A DNA stretch of 64,000 nt from NCBI GenBank assembly GCA_048213135.1, contig PS015022.1, forward strand, positions 395,004-459,003. The letters run 5' to 3'. The stretch's first letter is position 1. Every line of letters begins with the position of its first letter. Below, in pieces: positions 1-10,721 of the stretch. Made by a program: the position numbers and the translations under genes. The DNA comes from Reclinomonas americana ATCC 50394. Lineage: Eukaryota; Jakobida; Jakobea; Jakobida. Below the pieces are notes generated by a model, which did no database searches, had not been told where the DNA came from, and saw nothing but the letters and a program-made list of their open reading frames with translations.

Positions 1-303
1 CCAGCTGGTACGTCGAGCCAGTTCATTGCGTTTCCCTCACCGCTGCGCTTCCTCACCGCGAACGACACAGGTGGCTACAACAACGGCGTCGGCCGTGCCA
101 ATTACTGTTGCGTGCACTTGCGTCGACACACCATCACATTCTCTGTTTGCTCACTGTTTCCCTCTATCTCGTTTGCCACAGATGGTTTGCCGCCGATGCT
201 TCACCCTTCAACGTATGCTTGTGTGCCGCGTGTCTCACTCCCTTTTCTTCTTCACACAGACGCGGCCCCACCTGTACCGTACCAGCAACCCGGACGCTGG
301 TAG
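1..303 (+). CDS. 3' end of an unidentified gene (partial at window edge)
   Basis: Frame 1 is open from base 1 and reads a globular-looking stretch containing GGYNNGVGRANY. I place an intron at 107-181: its donor is GTTGCG, the acceptor is CCACAG, and its 75 bases keep the frame. The reading then continues through GLPPMLHPS to a stop at 301-303. A second possible intron (GTATGC near 215 to CACAG near 261) would shift the frame and move the stop to about 390, so the exact C-terminus is uncertain. I do not recognise the family from so short a tail. The gene converges on the DAP3 gene that ends at 516, with about 210 bases between them in which I see nothing else. Confidence 0.45.
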   Translation, partial: PAGTSSQFIAFPSPLRFLTANDTGGYNNGVGRANYCCVHLRRHTITFSVCSLFPSISFATDGLPPMLHPSTYACVPRVSLPFLLHTDAAPPVPYQQPGRW

Positions 304-515
304 TTCGCTCTGTCGGCCGCCACCTCTCTCTGTTGCTTCCTTTCTCTCCATGCATCTATGATATAAAAAAGAAAGAGGCGGTGGCTAGATAGTGCATTGA
401 ATGAATGTGCTTATGTGTGATTTCACATTCATATTCGCAACATTTGTTGCGGCGTTGTCTCTATATTTCTCTCTCCGTCAGGCAATATATGATACTACTG
501 CTGCATCCCCACTGC

Positions 516-961
516 TCACAGTGGTATGCACAGTCGCACCAGCTCGGCTGGCGAACCGGCAGACAAGAGCACCAGGCGACGACGATCGACCTCCGAGGAT
601 GCATCTGTTGTTGTGCGTATGAAAAGGCAAGCGAGTGAGCATAGGCACAACAAAACAGAGGAAGAGCCGAGTGGACGAGACGCAACGAGAGGGGTCAATC
701 AGACCCTGCTCGGCAAACTTGTCCACCAGACTCAAGCTTTCACTCTGCGTGAATGAGCCGACGCGCACAATCTGCGCTCCAGGGAACGACTGGGTGGGCG
801 GAGAAGAACGTGAGTGAATGTCCTTTGTTATCGGTGCACGGCAAGGCCATTTGCGCAACTTGCTTCAGCGACGGCAGCGTCTTTGGCAAGTCCCTCGCGG
901 TGTACGACGTGGCGGCGAGCACGCTGCCGCGACGCTGTGCGATGGAACGTGAATGAGAAGA

Positions 962-1013
<52 letters not shown>

Positions 1014-1128
1014 GCTCACCAGTGGGTGGTGGTGGAGGGAGGGAGTCGCGACGACCACTCACGACGACGCGGCGACGCGTGACGTGGCGACGGCCGACCG
1101 GGCGCACCNNNNNNNNNNNNNNNNNNNN

Positions 1129-1173
<45 letters not shown>

Positions 1174-1858
1174 GCTCACCATGGGTGTGGTGAGGAGGGA
1201 TCGCAGACCCATCACGAGCGGCAGCTGACTGGCAGGCACCGGGCGCACAGGCGGCGGGAAGCTGGTCGCGCCCGACATGATTTCCGGCATCAGGTAATTC
1301 ACACTGTCCATGACAACGCCGACCGGCTGCTGTTTCACCAGCGGCAGCAAGCGGCACAGAGCCAGAACAGCAGCCAGTGCATTGTCGCGATGCACAGCAC
1401 CGAGCTCGGCCACGTCCGTCAGAGTCGCAAGCAGGCGCTTCTTGTCGCTATCACGACGGCGCTTCACAATCGCCGCCGACTCCACGTCGGTCTGTGCCGA
1501 GGGTGTCAGATACAAGCGCACAAAGAGCATGCTGTCGACCGCACAACAACGCACCAGCGCAGCAGGCAGTGGAATGGGATTCGCACGCTGCAGCTCCGGC
1601 ACCCAGTGTCGCAACAAACGCAGTGCATCATCGTGCTGCAGGTACCGATCGCCCTCACGCGTCCACGAGTCAGGCGCCTTGACGAGCTCACGCACTAGCA
1701 CACACTCGCGTGAGACCACACAGCGCAGACAGAGAGAACGAAGGTAAGGCCACACCATTCGGCACCGACAACAACAACCACTTTTCATGCTCAGCCTGCG
1801 CCGCCGCAAACGCCAGTGCCACCGACTTGCCACTTCCCTGCGGTCCATCTGCAAGAAT

Positions 1859-1895
<37 letters not shown>

Positions 1896-2451
1896 ACGCA
1901 CTCAGCACACACACATGCACAGAGACAGAGAGAGCTGCATACACACACACACACACACACTCACCAAACACGAGTGGCAAGCCTCCCGAGGTCGTGCGTG
2001 CAGCGACAGCGCGCGTGAGCAACGGGTTCAGCGTGTCGCGCACCAGCAGTGGTGTCGAGGCCGACGAGTTGCGCGCGCGGGCAGCTGCAGCACCGCGCGA
2101 GGATGCCAAGCCAGAGCCGTGTGCACCGACCAGTGCACTGGCCACGTGCGCTCGCGTGAGCACACCAGTGGCTTGTGCAGAGGAGGCCAGCGAGAGGAAC
2201 TTGGAGGCGGCGGGGACATCTGCTGATGATGATGATGGTGGTGGTGGCTCTGCGGCTGACGATGGAGGTGCAGCGGTCTGTGTGTGTGTGTGTGCGCGCG
2301 TGAGTAAGCGAGTGTGACATGTGCGTGCGTGCGCGTGAGCATATGGTACCTCGGCGGAGGATGAGAAGCAGCGTGCGTGCAGTCTGCTAAACGGCAATGC
2401 GGGGCCACCGTTGCGGTGGGCGAGTGGCCGCAGAGCTTGTCGCCACAGCAT
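516..2451 (-). CDS. DAP3: Mitochondrial ribosomal protein mS29 (DAP3), GTP-binding
   Basis: DAP3/mS29 is a P-loop GTPase of the small mitoribosomal subunit. The ATG at 2451 opens an Arg-rich, acid-free presequence (MLWRQALRPLAHRNG...) typical of mitochondrial import. The core has a Walker A motif, GPQGSGKS, after a CA-repeat intron; then the Walker B-like strand QPVGVVMDSVNYLM; then a TTPM/RRGSVLAATSYTA segment; and the family's last motif LVLLSAGSPAEL before the stop at 516. At least six exons are needed. Two introns use GTTGCG donors (starting at 859 and 686). Splicing at 859 joins LPSLKQ to SFPGAQIVRVGSF, as the family alignment expects. One intron holds a 20-N gap flanked by a duplicated 20-base sequence. 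The identification is firm; the exact ends of small exons are inferred. Confidence 0.87.
1109..1128. other. Assembly gap (20 N) with duplicated flank, in a DAP3 intron
   Basis: The gap sits between two GA runs (about 962-1008 and 1129-1168). Both runs are followed by the same GAGCGCATGCTCACCA sequence, so the intron's 5' splice region appears twice. Either the donor region is duplicated or the assembler placed two versions of one locus side by side. Confidence 0.8.
1857..1965. repeat. CA microsatellites in a DAP3 intron
   Basis: Two CA runs (about 1857-1893 and 1941-1962) are separated by a short unique stretch. They lie in the introns flanking the exon that encodes the DAP3 P-loop. On the gene's own strand they read as GT repeats. 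Confidence 0.85.
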
Positions 2452-2503
2452 TGTTTATGTGGTGAGAGGCAACGAGGAGGACAGGACGCATGCATTCGTT
2501 TCT

Positions 2504-5500
2504 TCATTCCCTGTCACGGAAGCGCGGTCGCTTTTGTGGCTGCTCTTCGCCGTGGCGTGGTGCGGATGCTGCCACTGCACCGTAGGCCATTGGCGGGCGT
2601 CGGGGGAAGCGGCCTTCCGGCTGGTACTGATCGCCTTGTTGCCGGCGGAAGGATTCTTCTTGTGAGGGAAGACCGGAGCTGATGCCGCTGGTGCCCGAGG
2701 CGCTGCCGCCTGCAGAGGCGGCGCGCTTCTCGCCCTTCTCTTCGTCGTCGTCGACCCACACACCGGCGGCGACCAAGCCTGCGTCTTCTGTCGCCACCTG
2801 CTGCAGGCGACGTTTCCTGAATACCTTGCGGTATTCGGGTTCTTCGTTCGCCAGTGCCGCAGCGGCGGCGGCGGCGGCAGCGGCGGCCGCCGATACCGGT
2901 CGAGTCACAGGTGTGAGCACGCTCATGGCGTCGAGGGTGTAGTCCACCAAGTACGTCTTTTGCAGCAGGCGCTCCAATCGGTGCGAGTGCCGCTCGTTGT
3001 ACGCCGTCAAACTCGTGACAATCTGCGGCCAAGTACCCATGAGCAACTCCAAGCCCTCTGCTTCCTTTGCACACATATGGCCACGCACCTCACGGATTCG
3101 CGGAAGTTCCAGAACGGTGGATGTGGGATGCACATGGAACACGGCGCCCAGCACAATGTTGGCAACCAAGCTGTGGGCGGGGTGGAGGTGAGCGAAAAAG
3201 GGAAAGGGGGAGGGAGGGGGGGAGAGAGAGAAGCAACCGGGCGTTGTGTGTCACCTTGTTCTGGAATTGGTAATCCAGTCGCGCACATACAGCAACACCT
3301 CTTGCATCTGCGTCGACGACCACTGTTGCACGCAGTCGTTCAACTTTTCCGGACCTGCGCGCTGCCGTGAGACACCTTTCGCCACCTCAGCCCCTCTCTG
3401 TAAACGACGCCGTACCTTGGCGACACAAGCTGGTGAGTGCCGTCAGCAAGCGTGCCGGCTGCCGCAGCTCCACCGCCAACTGAATGGCTCCCATGTGATC
3501 GCCCGCACGCAGCAAATTGCTCAACTCTTGCTCCTTGACGATAAACTCCTCCGATTCCGCCGCCTCTTGCATCTCCTCGTTCAGCGTGTTGTCGCGCCAC
3601 ACACGCACCACACCATCCGAGCCAGCACTGGCAAAGGCAAGCTCGTTCGTGACGTCCTTGGTCGCCGACAAGCACCACACCTTGTCCTCGTGCCCCTCAA
3701 AGGTGGCCGTGCACTCCGACGTCTTCACCGTCCACAGCTTCAGCAGGCCATCGGCACCCGAGCTCAGCACCTGCAGCCCGGCGTTGATGAAGCGCGCATT
3801 CAACACGCCCTGCAAGTGGCCTTGGAGCGTCTGTCGGCCCACGAAACCAAGTGAGTCGAAGGTGAAGAAGAGGGAGAGTTGGAGGAGGGGGAGAAGAAGA
3901 ACACCAACATCACGACGAAGTAAAAGCTAGGGGAAGAGGGAGAAGCAGAACAGACATGGCGTGCAGTCGTACCTTCAAACACGTGCCATCGGCGACGGCC
4001 CAGATGCGAATCGTCTTGTCGCCCGACGTTGACAAGACGCACTTGTCGACTGTGGAGAACTCAGTGTACCACACACCGCGTCGATGCCCGATGCACGCCA
4101 CCGACAACTGCAGCTGCGGTTTCGGGTTGCTGCCAGAGACATCAAACGTCCACAGCTTCAACAGACGATCCTGACTGGCCGTGGCCACCAACTGGTCATT
4201 GGGACTGATGGCGACACAGTTGATGTCCTTTTCGTGCGCCTACACACGATGCAGAGCATGAGCGTCGACGAGCAAGGGAAGTCCTCCTCTCCACCCCTCT
4301 TCATGGACTCACCACCGTGGTCGCCAAGCAAGCAAATGTACCAGGTTCCTCGAGGCGTGCCAGCACTGTCGTGGTGGAAAGGTGAGCAATGGAGCGATCG
4401 TTCTGCAAGCTGGAGAGGGACAGAACAAAACGCAACGAGTCTTCTTCTTGGTCAGGTCGCTCGTGTCCCATACTTTCAGTGTGCGATCCTCTGACACGGT
4501 GTACAAGTGTCGGTGCGAGCGCGCCATGACCACACTTGCCACACTGCCTGTGTGTCCGCGGCAGGTACCGACCAAACTGCAGGAGAGCGACACGATAAGT
4601 CGACCGCAAGGAGTAGGCACGAGCAATGACACACAAACCTGAACTGCAGCGTACTGCCATCGGCCGTCACCGGTTGCTCGCCCACCTCCATTGTCGGTGG
4701 ATGAGGGCCGCAGTAATACACGCGGGCCGTGCTGTCCTTGGAGCACGTGCTCAAAAAGTGACCGTCGGCACTAATGTGGACGCCGAGTACCACATCGCCG
4801 TGTCCACCGACCAGCGTGCACCCGCCATGCTGCAGATCGTACACGCGCACCTCGTCACTGTTGTTGGCGACCACCAATGGAGGCAAGTGACCCGCCGCAG
4901 CTGGTTGCATCGACTCGTCGCCATCCGCTATCATTTGCGAGAGTCAGACAACTGTATGTATACAGGAGAGGAATGGCAGGAAATACCTTGCTCAAAGGGT
5001 CCGAGCTGGGGGAAGAACTGCACAGCGGTGATCTGGTCATTGTGGCCGATCAGCAGGCGACGTTGATCGAGCACCGTGCTGCCTGTGAACTCGCACTCGA
5101 TAATGCAATGATCGCTGGTGGCGTACACCACTCGATTGTCGGCGATGCTACACACGAAAGAAAAAGAGGAGGGCACGCCTGGTGAGAATGTGGTTATTGT
5201 TACGCATTCCACTGCAAGCACGAAACTGCAAATGCTGAATGGTGAGCGGTGAATCCTCGCGCGGGTAGGCCACCTGCAGTGTCGCCAGGTGCTCGCCGTC
5301 TGTTACTCGATACAGCTTGAGCTTGCCAGATTCACCGCCCGTCATCACCACACACGGCGGCGGCTCATCCGCGCCCACATCAATGCCCACATGCACATCG
5401 GCCTCGTCGATCACCGCAATCGTCTCGATGCACTGCGGTGCAGATTGCGCGTGTGAGACCGCGCAACGCTGCAAGTCAAGGCCATGTTGCACGCACCTCG

Positions 5501-6577
5501 TACACTGCCGTGGTCTTGATGCGCTTCAGCGTCGCCACCTCGTACGCAATGACAACGCGATCGCGACCGGCGCTCAACAGCGTGCCCGTGCGACTGCACC
5601 AGCGCAGACACGTGATCGTGCCCATGTGATCCGCCAGCGTCCGCACGCACTGACCACCTGGTGGGAGGGTAGTGGCGTCAGTGCACACGCGTGCAGGATG
5701 CACGCACACGCACACACATGCACACACATGCACACACCTTCACTCAAGCTCCACACGCGCACCACATTCTCGTCGCCCGCCGTTGCCAACATCACCTGGT
5801 CCTCGTGATTGAAGAACACCACGCGCGTCACCACCGACGTGTGGCCGCGCAAGAAGTGCGTCAAGTATCCCTGCTCCACATCCCACACTTTCACCGTGTG
5901 ATCCGCCGAGGCCGTCGCCAACAGCGTGCCCGTCGAGTCAAACTCCAGCTCCAACACCGCCAAGTTGTGCGGCTGTGATGACATCACGAGCACGCGTCAG
6001 TCGCCACTGCCCTGCAACTGCTCCGCCACCAGTTGCTTGGTCGACTCACCTTCCACTTGCGCACCACGGTCGGGCCCGCCACACCATCGAGATCGTAGAC
6101 GTACAGCAGCAGACTCGTGGTCACCACATACAGCTCGCGTCCACCGCTCTCAGAGGGTACCGGCCGCGGTCGCAACACAAAGCTGGTCACCAGATCGCCA
6201 TCCTACAATGATGAGCATGTGTGTGTGAGAGCAAGAGAGAAGAGAGGGAGGGGAAGAGAGGCAATGCATGACTGACCGGACGCAGACGATGCAACTCGGC
6301 TCCACTGCTGGCCTCCAGCAGCACCACCTCGGTGCCACATCCCGTGACCATAGTCGACCCATCATCACTCACCAACACCTAGGTGCACGTGCGCGCGTGT
6401 GAGTGCGTGTGTGCGAGGCTGCAGGATATGTGCACATTCACATGCACAACAACACGCACGCCCAAGAAAACGAGAGAGACACGCGCGCAAACAGACCTTG
6501 CCACCAGTGTACGTGCTGGCCAACTGCGTATCCGCACGCAGCGCATTCACAAGTCGCGGTCCACTCCCCGATGCCAT
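2504..6577 (-). CDS. TBL3: U3 snoRNP WD40 protein UTP13/TBL3
   Basis: UTP13/TBL3 is a WD40 scaffold of the SSU processome (UTP-B complex) and acts in nucleolar 18S rRNA processing. From the ATG at 6577 the exons encode YTGGK, then CGTEVVLLEASSGAELH, matching the family's opening. WD repeats follow: HTVKVWDVEQGYLTHFLRGH, DKTIRIWAV, DRLLKLWTF, DGLLKLWTVKTSECTATFEG and DGVVRVWRD. The C-terminal UTP13 helical domain follows the last blade: coiled-coil-like KEQELSNLLRAGDHMGAIQLAVEL, then LERLLQKTYLVDYTL, then a basic tail. About a dozen short introns interrupt the gene; one contains CACA/TGTG repeats. The stop lies only 52 bases upstream of the DAP3 start. The ATG at 6577 is preferred; an in-frame upstream start at 6601 is possible. 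Confidence 0.88.
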
Positions 6578-6649
6578 TCCGCCAACAACGAAGACAAACA
6601 AAGTGACGTGCTCGCTCTGTCACACGCAAACACACAACACTGACTTTGA
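6578..6649. promoter_or_regulatory. Shared divergent promoter, TBL3 / membralin
   Basis: Only 72 bases separate the two start codons, so both promoters and both 5' leaders must share this segment or overlap the first exons. I see no TATA box. Confidence 0.4.
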
Positions 6650-9277
6650 TGGCCGACGGCGCAGCAGCAGTTGCGTCACACAACACACACTCACACACAC
6701 ACACTCTCTCTCTCTCTCTCCCTGTCTCACACGATTGAGCACACAGGAAGCGCCTCGTGCACCTCCTCCTCCGCCTCCTCCTCCTCCGGGCACTCAAGCC
6801 GCCGCAGCAGCCGCAGCCGCTGCAGCTGCGGCCGCTGCGGCGATTGGAGCCAATGGAGTGGCAGCAGCAGCAGCAGCGTATCAAGTGCGTCCCTCACCTG
6901 TGTTTGATGGAGGTCGCCGTGCGTTGTTGTTTGCGCTGGGGCGACCGCGACAGGGTGCGACCATCGGGCAGTTGTTGGAGAGTGTGACGGCGGTGGTGGC
7001 GGGCGTGTTGCTGCTGGTGGTTGTGGTGTTGCATGTGACCACGTCGTCGCCGGCTGTTGCGTTGTGTGCTTCTTTGCGTGCTGGTGTGTGTGTGAGAATG
7101 AGAGATTGAGTGACAATCACAATGTGCAGTCGTCGCCACTGAGTGTGGCGCTCAAGGAGAGCGGAGCGGTGGAGAGTGATGTGGTGATTATCATGGTGCG
7201 GTGTGGTTGCTGTGGCTGTGTGTGAGTGAGTGGAGCGATGGTGATGACTTGCTGCGTGTGCGCAGCTGGACTCGCCGGCCTATGTCACGTGGGCGGCTGA
7301 CAAGAGACACTTGGAGGAGCAGCAGCAGCAGACGACCTCTCCTCCTCCCCCTCCTCCTTCTTCTGCGTCTCCTCCAACTCCCAATTCCACATCAATGCCA
7401 CCAGAACCATCATCGCCATCACCACCAACATTGACGACAGTCGAGACACAAGTGGAAGAACCGCAGACAACAACGACAACAGAGCCAGCGACCGAAGAGG
7501 TTGCTACCTCTCCTTCACCTCCCACTCCATCACCACCGCCACCGCCTCCACCGGCGAGTGGTCTGTCGCCGGAGCTGAATGTGCTGGTGGATCTCACGTC
7601 GCACGTGTACACCGACATTGCGGGGTGGTGGGAGGCGGCGCAAAATGGTCTCCCGTCGGTGATGGATTTCGTGTTCAGCAGTCCCACGCAACGACAGCAG
7701 AATAAGAATGCGCGTGCGCAGCAGGCGGCCAGCGCTGCGGCCATGGGTGGCGCTGCGCCGGCTTCGTTTTTGCTCGATCATGGAGCTGAAAATTTGGCCA
7801 TGGTGCCGTACTCGTGGCCACCAAATATCCGGCGGTGAGTTTACTCTTGCGCTCCCGTGGTGATGAAACGAGTGTGTCAATGTGTTTATTGTCGTCATCA
7901 GGTGGGAGCTGAACAGTCAGGAGAAGCGCACGCTGATCGACGCCGCCCACCATGCGGCACTGGACCGCTTGCGTGCCGGTCGATTCGTATTCGCTCGTCA
8001 CCGCGGTCTGCTGCAGCTGCCGCTCGCGTACCTGCGCAAGCACAATATTCCGGTGCGCGTCTTCTCGGTTGACGCCTCGCGGCTGGTGGACAATAGGTGA
8101 GCGCGCGCGCGTGTGTGTGTGTGTGATGAACCCTTCTCCCCCCTCCGGCTCATGTTGCAACTGCTCAGCGTGGTCTCATTCATGCTCGACGAGTGGGTCG
8201 GCTACGAGTCGTACATGCTGCAAGTGCTGTCCCACGTCTTTGGCGGTACAGGTGGCGTCCACTGTCGCTTCTCCACTCGCGTATCAATTAATCTTTGCGC
8301 TTTCGCTGACTGCACACCGCAGGCTTCATGTACCACCCGGAAGAGGATCAAGTGTTCTCACTCGACTCCGAATCGATGTCCTCGCTGAATCCGGTCACCG
8401 ACGATGTGGATTTGTCGGATACGGAGCGCGATCTGGTGATCCGCGTCGGTCACCGCATCACCGCCATGGTCGTTGCTGTTCTGTTGCACGGCGTGTGCGG
8501 CTTCGCCGTGTCGGTGCTGATCAAGGAGACGCACGATCGTATGCTGCACATTATTCGTTGCGTGCGTGGAAGTAGGAGGCACGAAGATGTTGTGACTCAC
8601 GCGTGAGTCGTGAAAATGCAGTCATGATTCACGCCAACACTCGAGCGCGCCGGCAATTTGGTCAGCATCGCGCGGTAATCACGCCGTCCGTGTTGCTGGA
8701 TTTCCTCGGTATAATACCGGTGAGTTGTGCCGAGTGACAGCGTGTGAGCTGCGTGGTTCTCAAGCCGTGCGCGCGTGTTTCTGTGTGCACATGCAGTTAA
8801 TGCTGGGAACCATGTACTTTGTCAGCGAGGGCTTTGACGACACGCGTGTCTGCATCGCCTTTATCTGCATGCGCTGGTGCTACTCGCTGATTGTCGAGCT
8901 GCTCGTGCGGACGTCGGTTCTGTCACCAGAACGGCGGCGCTTCATGCTGCTGACACACCTCTACTGTGTCGGCTATCTGCTCTTTGCGCTGTTGCATCCA
9001 CTGTCGCACACCCTCGTGGCCGCCGTGTGGTTTGTCACCTGGTTTGTTGCGAGTCGGTGTATCATTACTTGTCCTCATCGGCCGTTCGCTGCGCAGCTGT
9101 AGCGCCTTTGTCGGGCACGCCACGCTGCGCTTCATCAACAAGATCGAGATCCCGACATTCCTTCGCGAAGTCGCTCAAGGTGCCGCCGTTCGACCAGTTC
9201 CTCCACGTCCCGGTTCTCCACCACCACCACCAGGGGCAGCAGCACCACCACCAGCAGCAGCGCCAGCGCCACCTTAG
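6650..9277 (+). CDS. Membralin (TMEM259 family), ER membrane protein
   Basis: Membralin is a multi-pass ER protein; in animals it is linked to ER-associated degradation. The first exon is MADGAAA. A GTTGCG donor at 6670 joins it to a Pro/Ala-rich leader, and a second GTTGCG donor (7056) follows the first helix. Family hallmarks in order: a long hydrophobic segment (VVAGVLLLVVVVLHV); a Pro/Thr-rich lumenal loop; FVFSSPTQRQ; SVDASRLVDNR with LLDEWVGYESYML, matching the family's FLLDEFLGYDD region; helix ITAMVVAVLLHGVCGFAVSV; PSVLLDFLGIIPLMLGTMYF; FICMRWCYSLIVELL with later helices; and INKIEIPTFL near the end. The last intron (donor near 9041-9056, acceptor at 9099) restores the frame into a Pro/Ala-rich tail. 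Identity rests on motif order; the last splice site is uncertain. Confidence 0.8.
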
Positions 9278-9357
9278 AACAAAATGTATTATCAATGTGT
9301 CCTCCTCGTCGTCCTCTACAATATCCGGCGAAGAGGTCAACAGTCAGAGTGGGCGCC

Positions 9358-10659
9358 ATGGCGTCGCCTCTCCGTTGCGCTGTCACACACACTCACTCAC
9401 ACAGTAGGCAAGAGTGCCACCGACTCACATTCTCACGCAAACAGAGGTGCTGGACTCGTATATCGATCGATTTCAAGACGAGCTGGAAGAGTTGTGTGAG
9501 CACACTCTCTCCCACACGCCCTCTCTCTTCGTGCTCACTAGCGATCATCAGGTTCTGTCAATCAGACGAGTTCCGAGCGCTCTCCTCACGACTCTTTGCG
9601 CTTCTCGATGCCGACTGTGACGGGAAGATTGATGTTGGTGGCTTGCATGCGGCACTGGAGGGAGTGTGGCGAACAGTCACACGGTTATATGTGGGCTCAC
9701 CACTTCCGCAACCAACACGACAACAGGCGGAGATCATTCTGCAGTCCATGGACAGAGGTTGGTGGAAAGAGTGGAGGAGAAGAGCTCTCTCTTGCTCATT
9801 CGCTTATCGCAGACAAGGATAACATGCTGGGCGCGGACGAGTTCCTTCCGTTTGTGGAGAAGGCGAGCTTGCAGATCTCGCACGCCATGCTGATGCAGTT
9901 TGAGACCAAGGACGCGCCGTTACTGGAGGAGCGCCTGTTGGCGGTCAGTGGAGGCTTACCTTTGGTTTGGCGGACATGTGTTCGTGTGGCTAACACAGAG
10001 TTTGCGTGCAGTTCACCAAGACCAAGGACTTTTCCGATCTGGTGGTGCGCACGTTTGTGCAACACGACTCGGATCGCAGCGGAAAGGTGTCGTTTTTGGA
10101 GTTTTGGGGCGCCCTGATTTCATTGCGAGACGGTGAGTGATGTGAGGGAGGGAGGGAGAGAGCGGCAAGCTTGACAGCTTCTCATGGGGTTTTCGATCTG
10201 GGCGCAGAGCTGGTCGAGCAGAGCGGTTTGGCCAATGTCGTAATCACCAAAGCCGTGGCCGAGCAAGTGTTCACCGCCGTGCGTTCATTTTCTTTCAATA
10301 GTTCCGACATTTCTCGTGCCACTCACTCGTTGCATCGTGCCGCTGTAGTTTGACAAGGATGGTGATGGGGTGAGTACTCATCCTTTTGTGTCTCTGCCGA
10401 CGACCGCTCACCCACCTTTTCTGCAGGAATTATCGCTGCACGAATACGGCGTGCTCGGTAAGAGTCGCTCCTCTTGTGCGCCACACCTCTTGCAACCCCA
10501 CGCCTCACTGCGCTTGCCTTTTCTTTTGCAGTCACGGAAGTCATCCGACTGGAAGCACGTGTACTCAAACAATCCAATGTGACGCTGCTGTCCGTCATGG
10601 ACGCAGTCGTCGGCGCAGTAGAAGATGCTGCGTCACATATGCGCTTGTCAGCCAAGTGA
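9358..10659 (+). CDS. Four-EF-hand calcium-binding protein
   Basis: Exon 1 is MASPL. A GTTGCG donor at 9374 joins it to QVLDSYIDRFQDELEEL, an N-terminal helix. Four EF-hand loops follow. Loop 1, DADCDGKIDVGG, lacks the usual Glu at position 12. Loop 2, DRDKDNMLGADE, is split by an intron. Loop 3 is DSDRSGKVSFLE. Loop 4, DKDGDGELSLHE, is also split by an intron. The C-terminal helix (VTEVIRLEARVLKQSNV) runs to the stop at 10659. The layout, two pairs with the odd loop first, suits a calcineurin-B-like or centrin-like sensor, but I cannot assign a subfamily. It lies 80 bases after membralin on the same strand and converges on the RGS gene 62 bases away. Confidence 0.75.
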
Positions 10660-10721
10660 AATCCGTGTGCACTCAGCAGTGTGCCTTGTTGTATCTCTCA
10701 TCTTATTTCCGCACGCTTACA

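Noticed and set aside
865-2451. A single 528-residue minus-strand frame through the DAP3 locus
   Set aside because: It reads through CA and GA repeat introns and N. The DAP3 motifs lie in several frames joined by GT-AG introns.
5440-5520. A GTTGCG at 5464-5469 (minus) inside the TBL3 locus as a further donor
   Set aside because: The exon ends earlier at GAG/GTGCGTGCAAC, and that splice gives the expected TBL3 alignment (VYE-CIETIAV).
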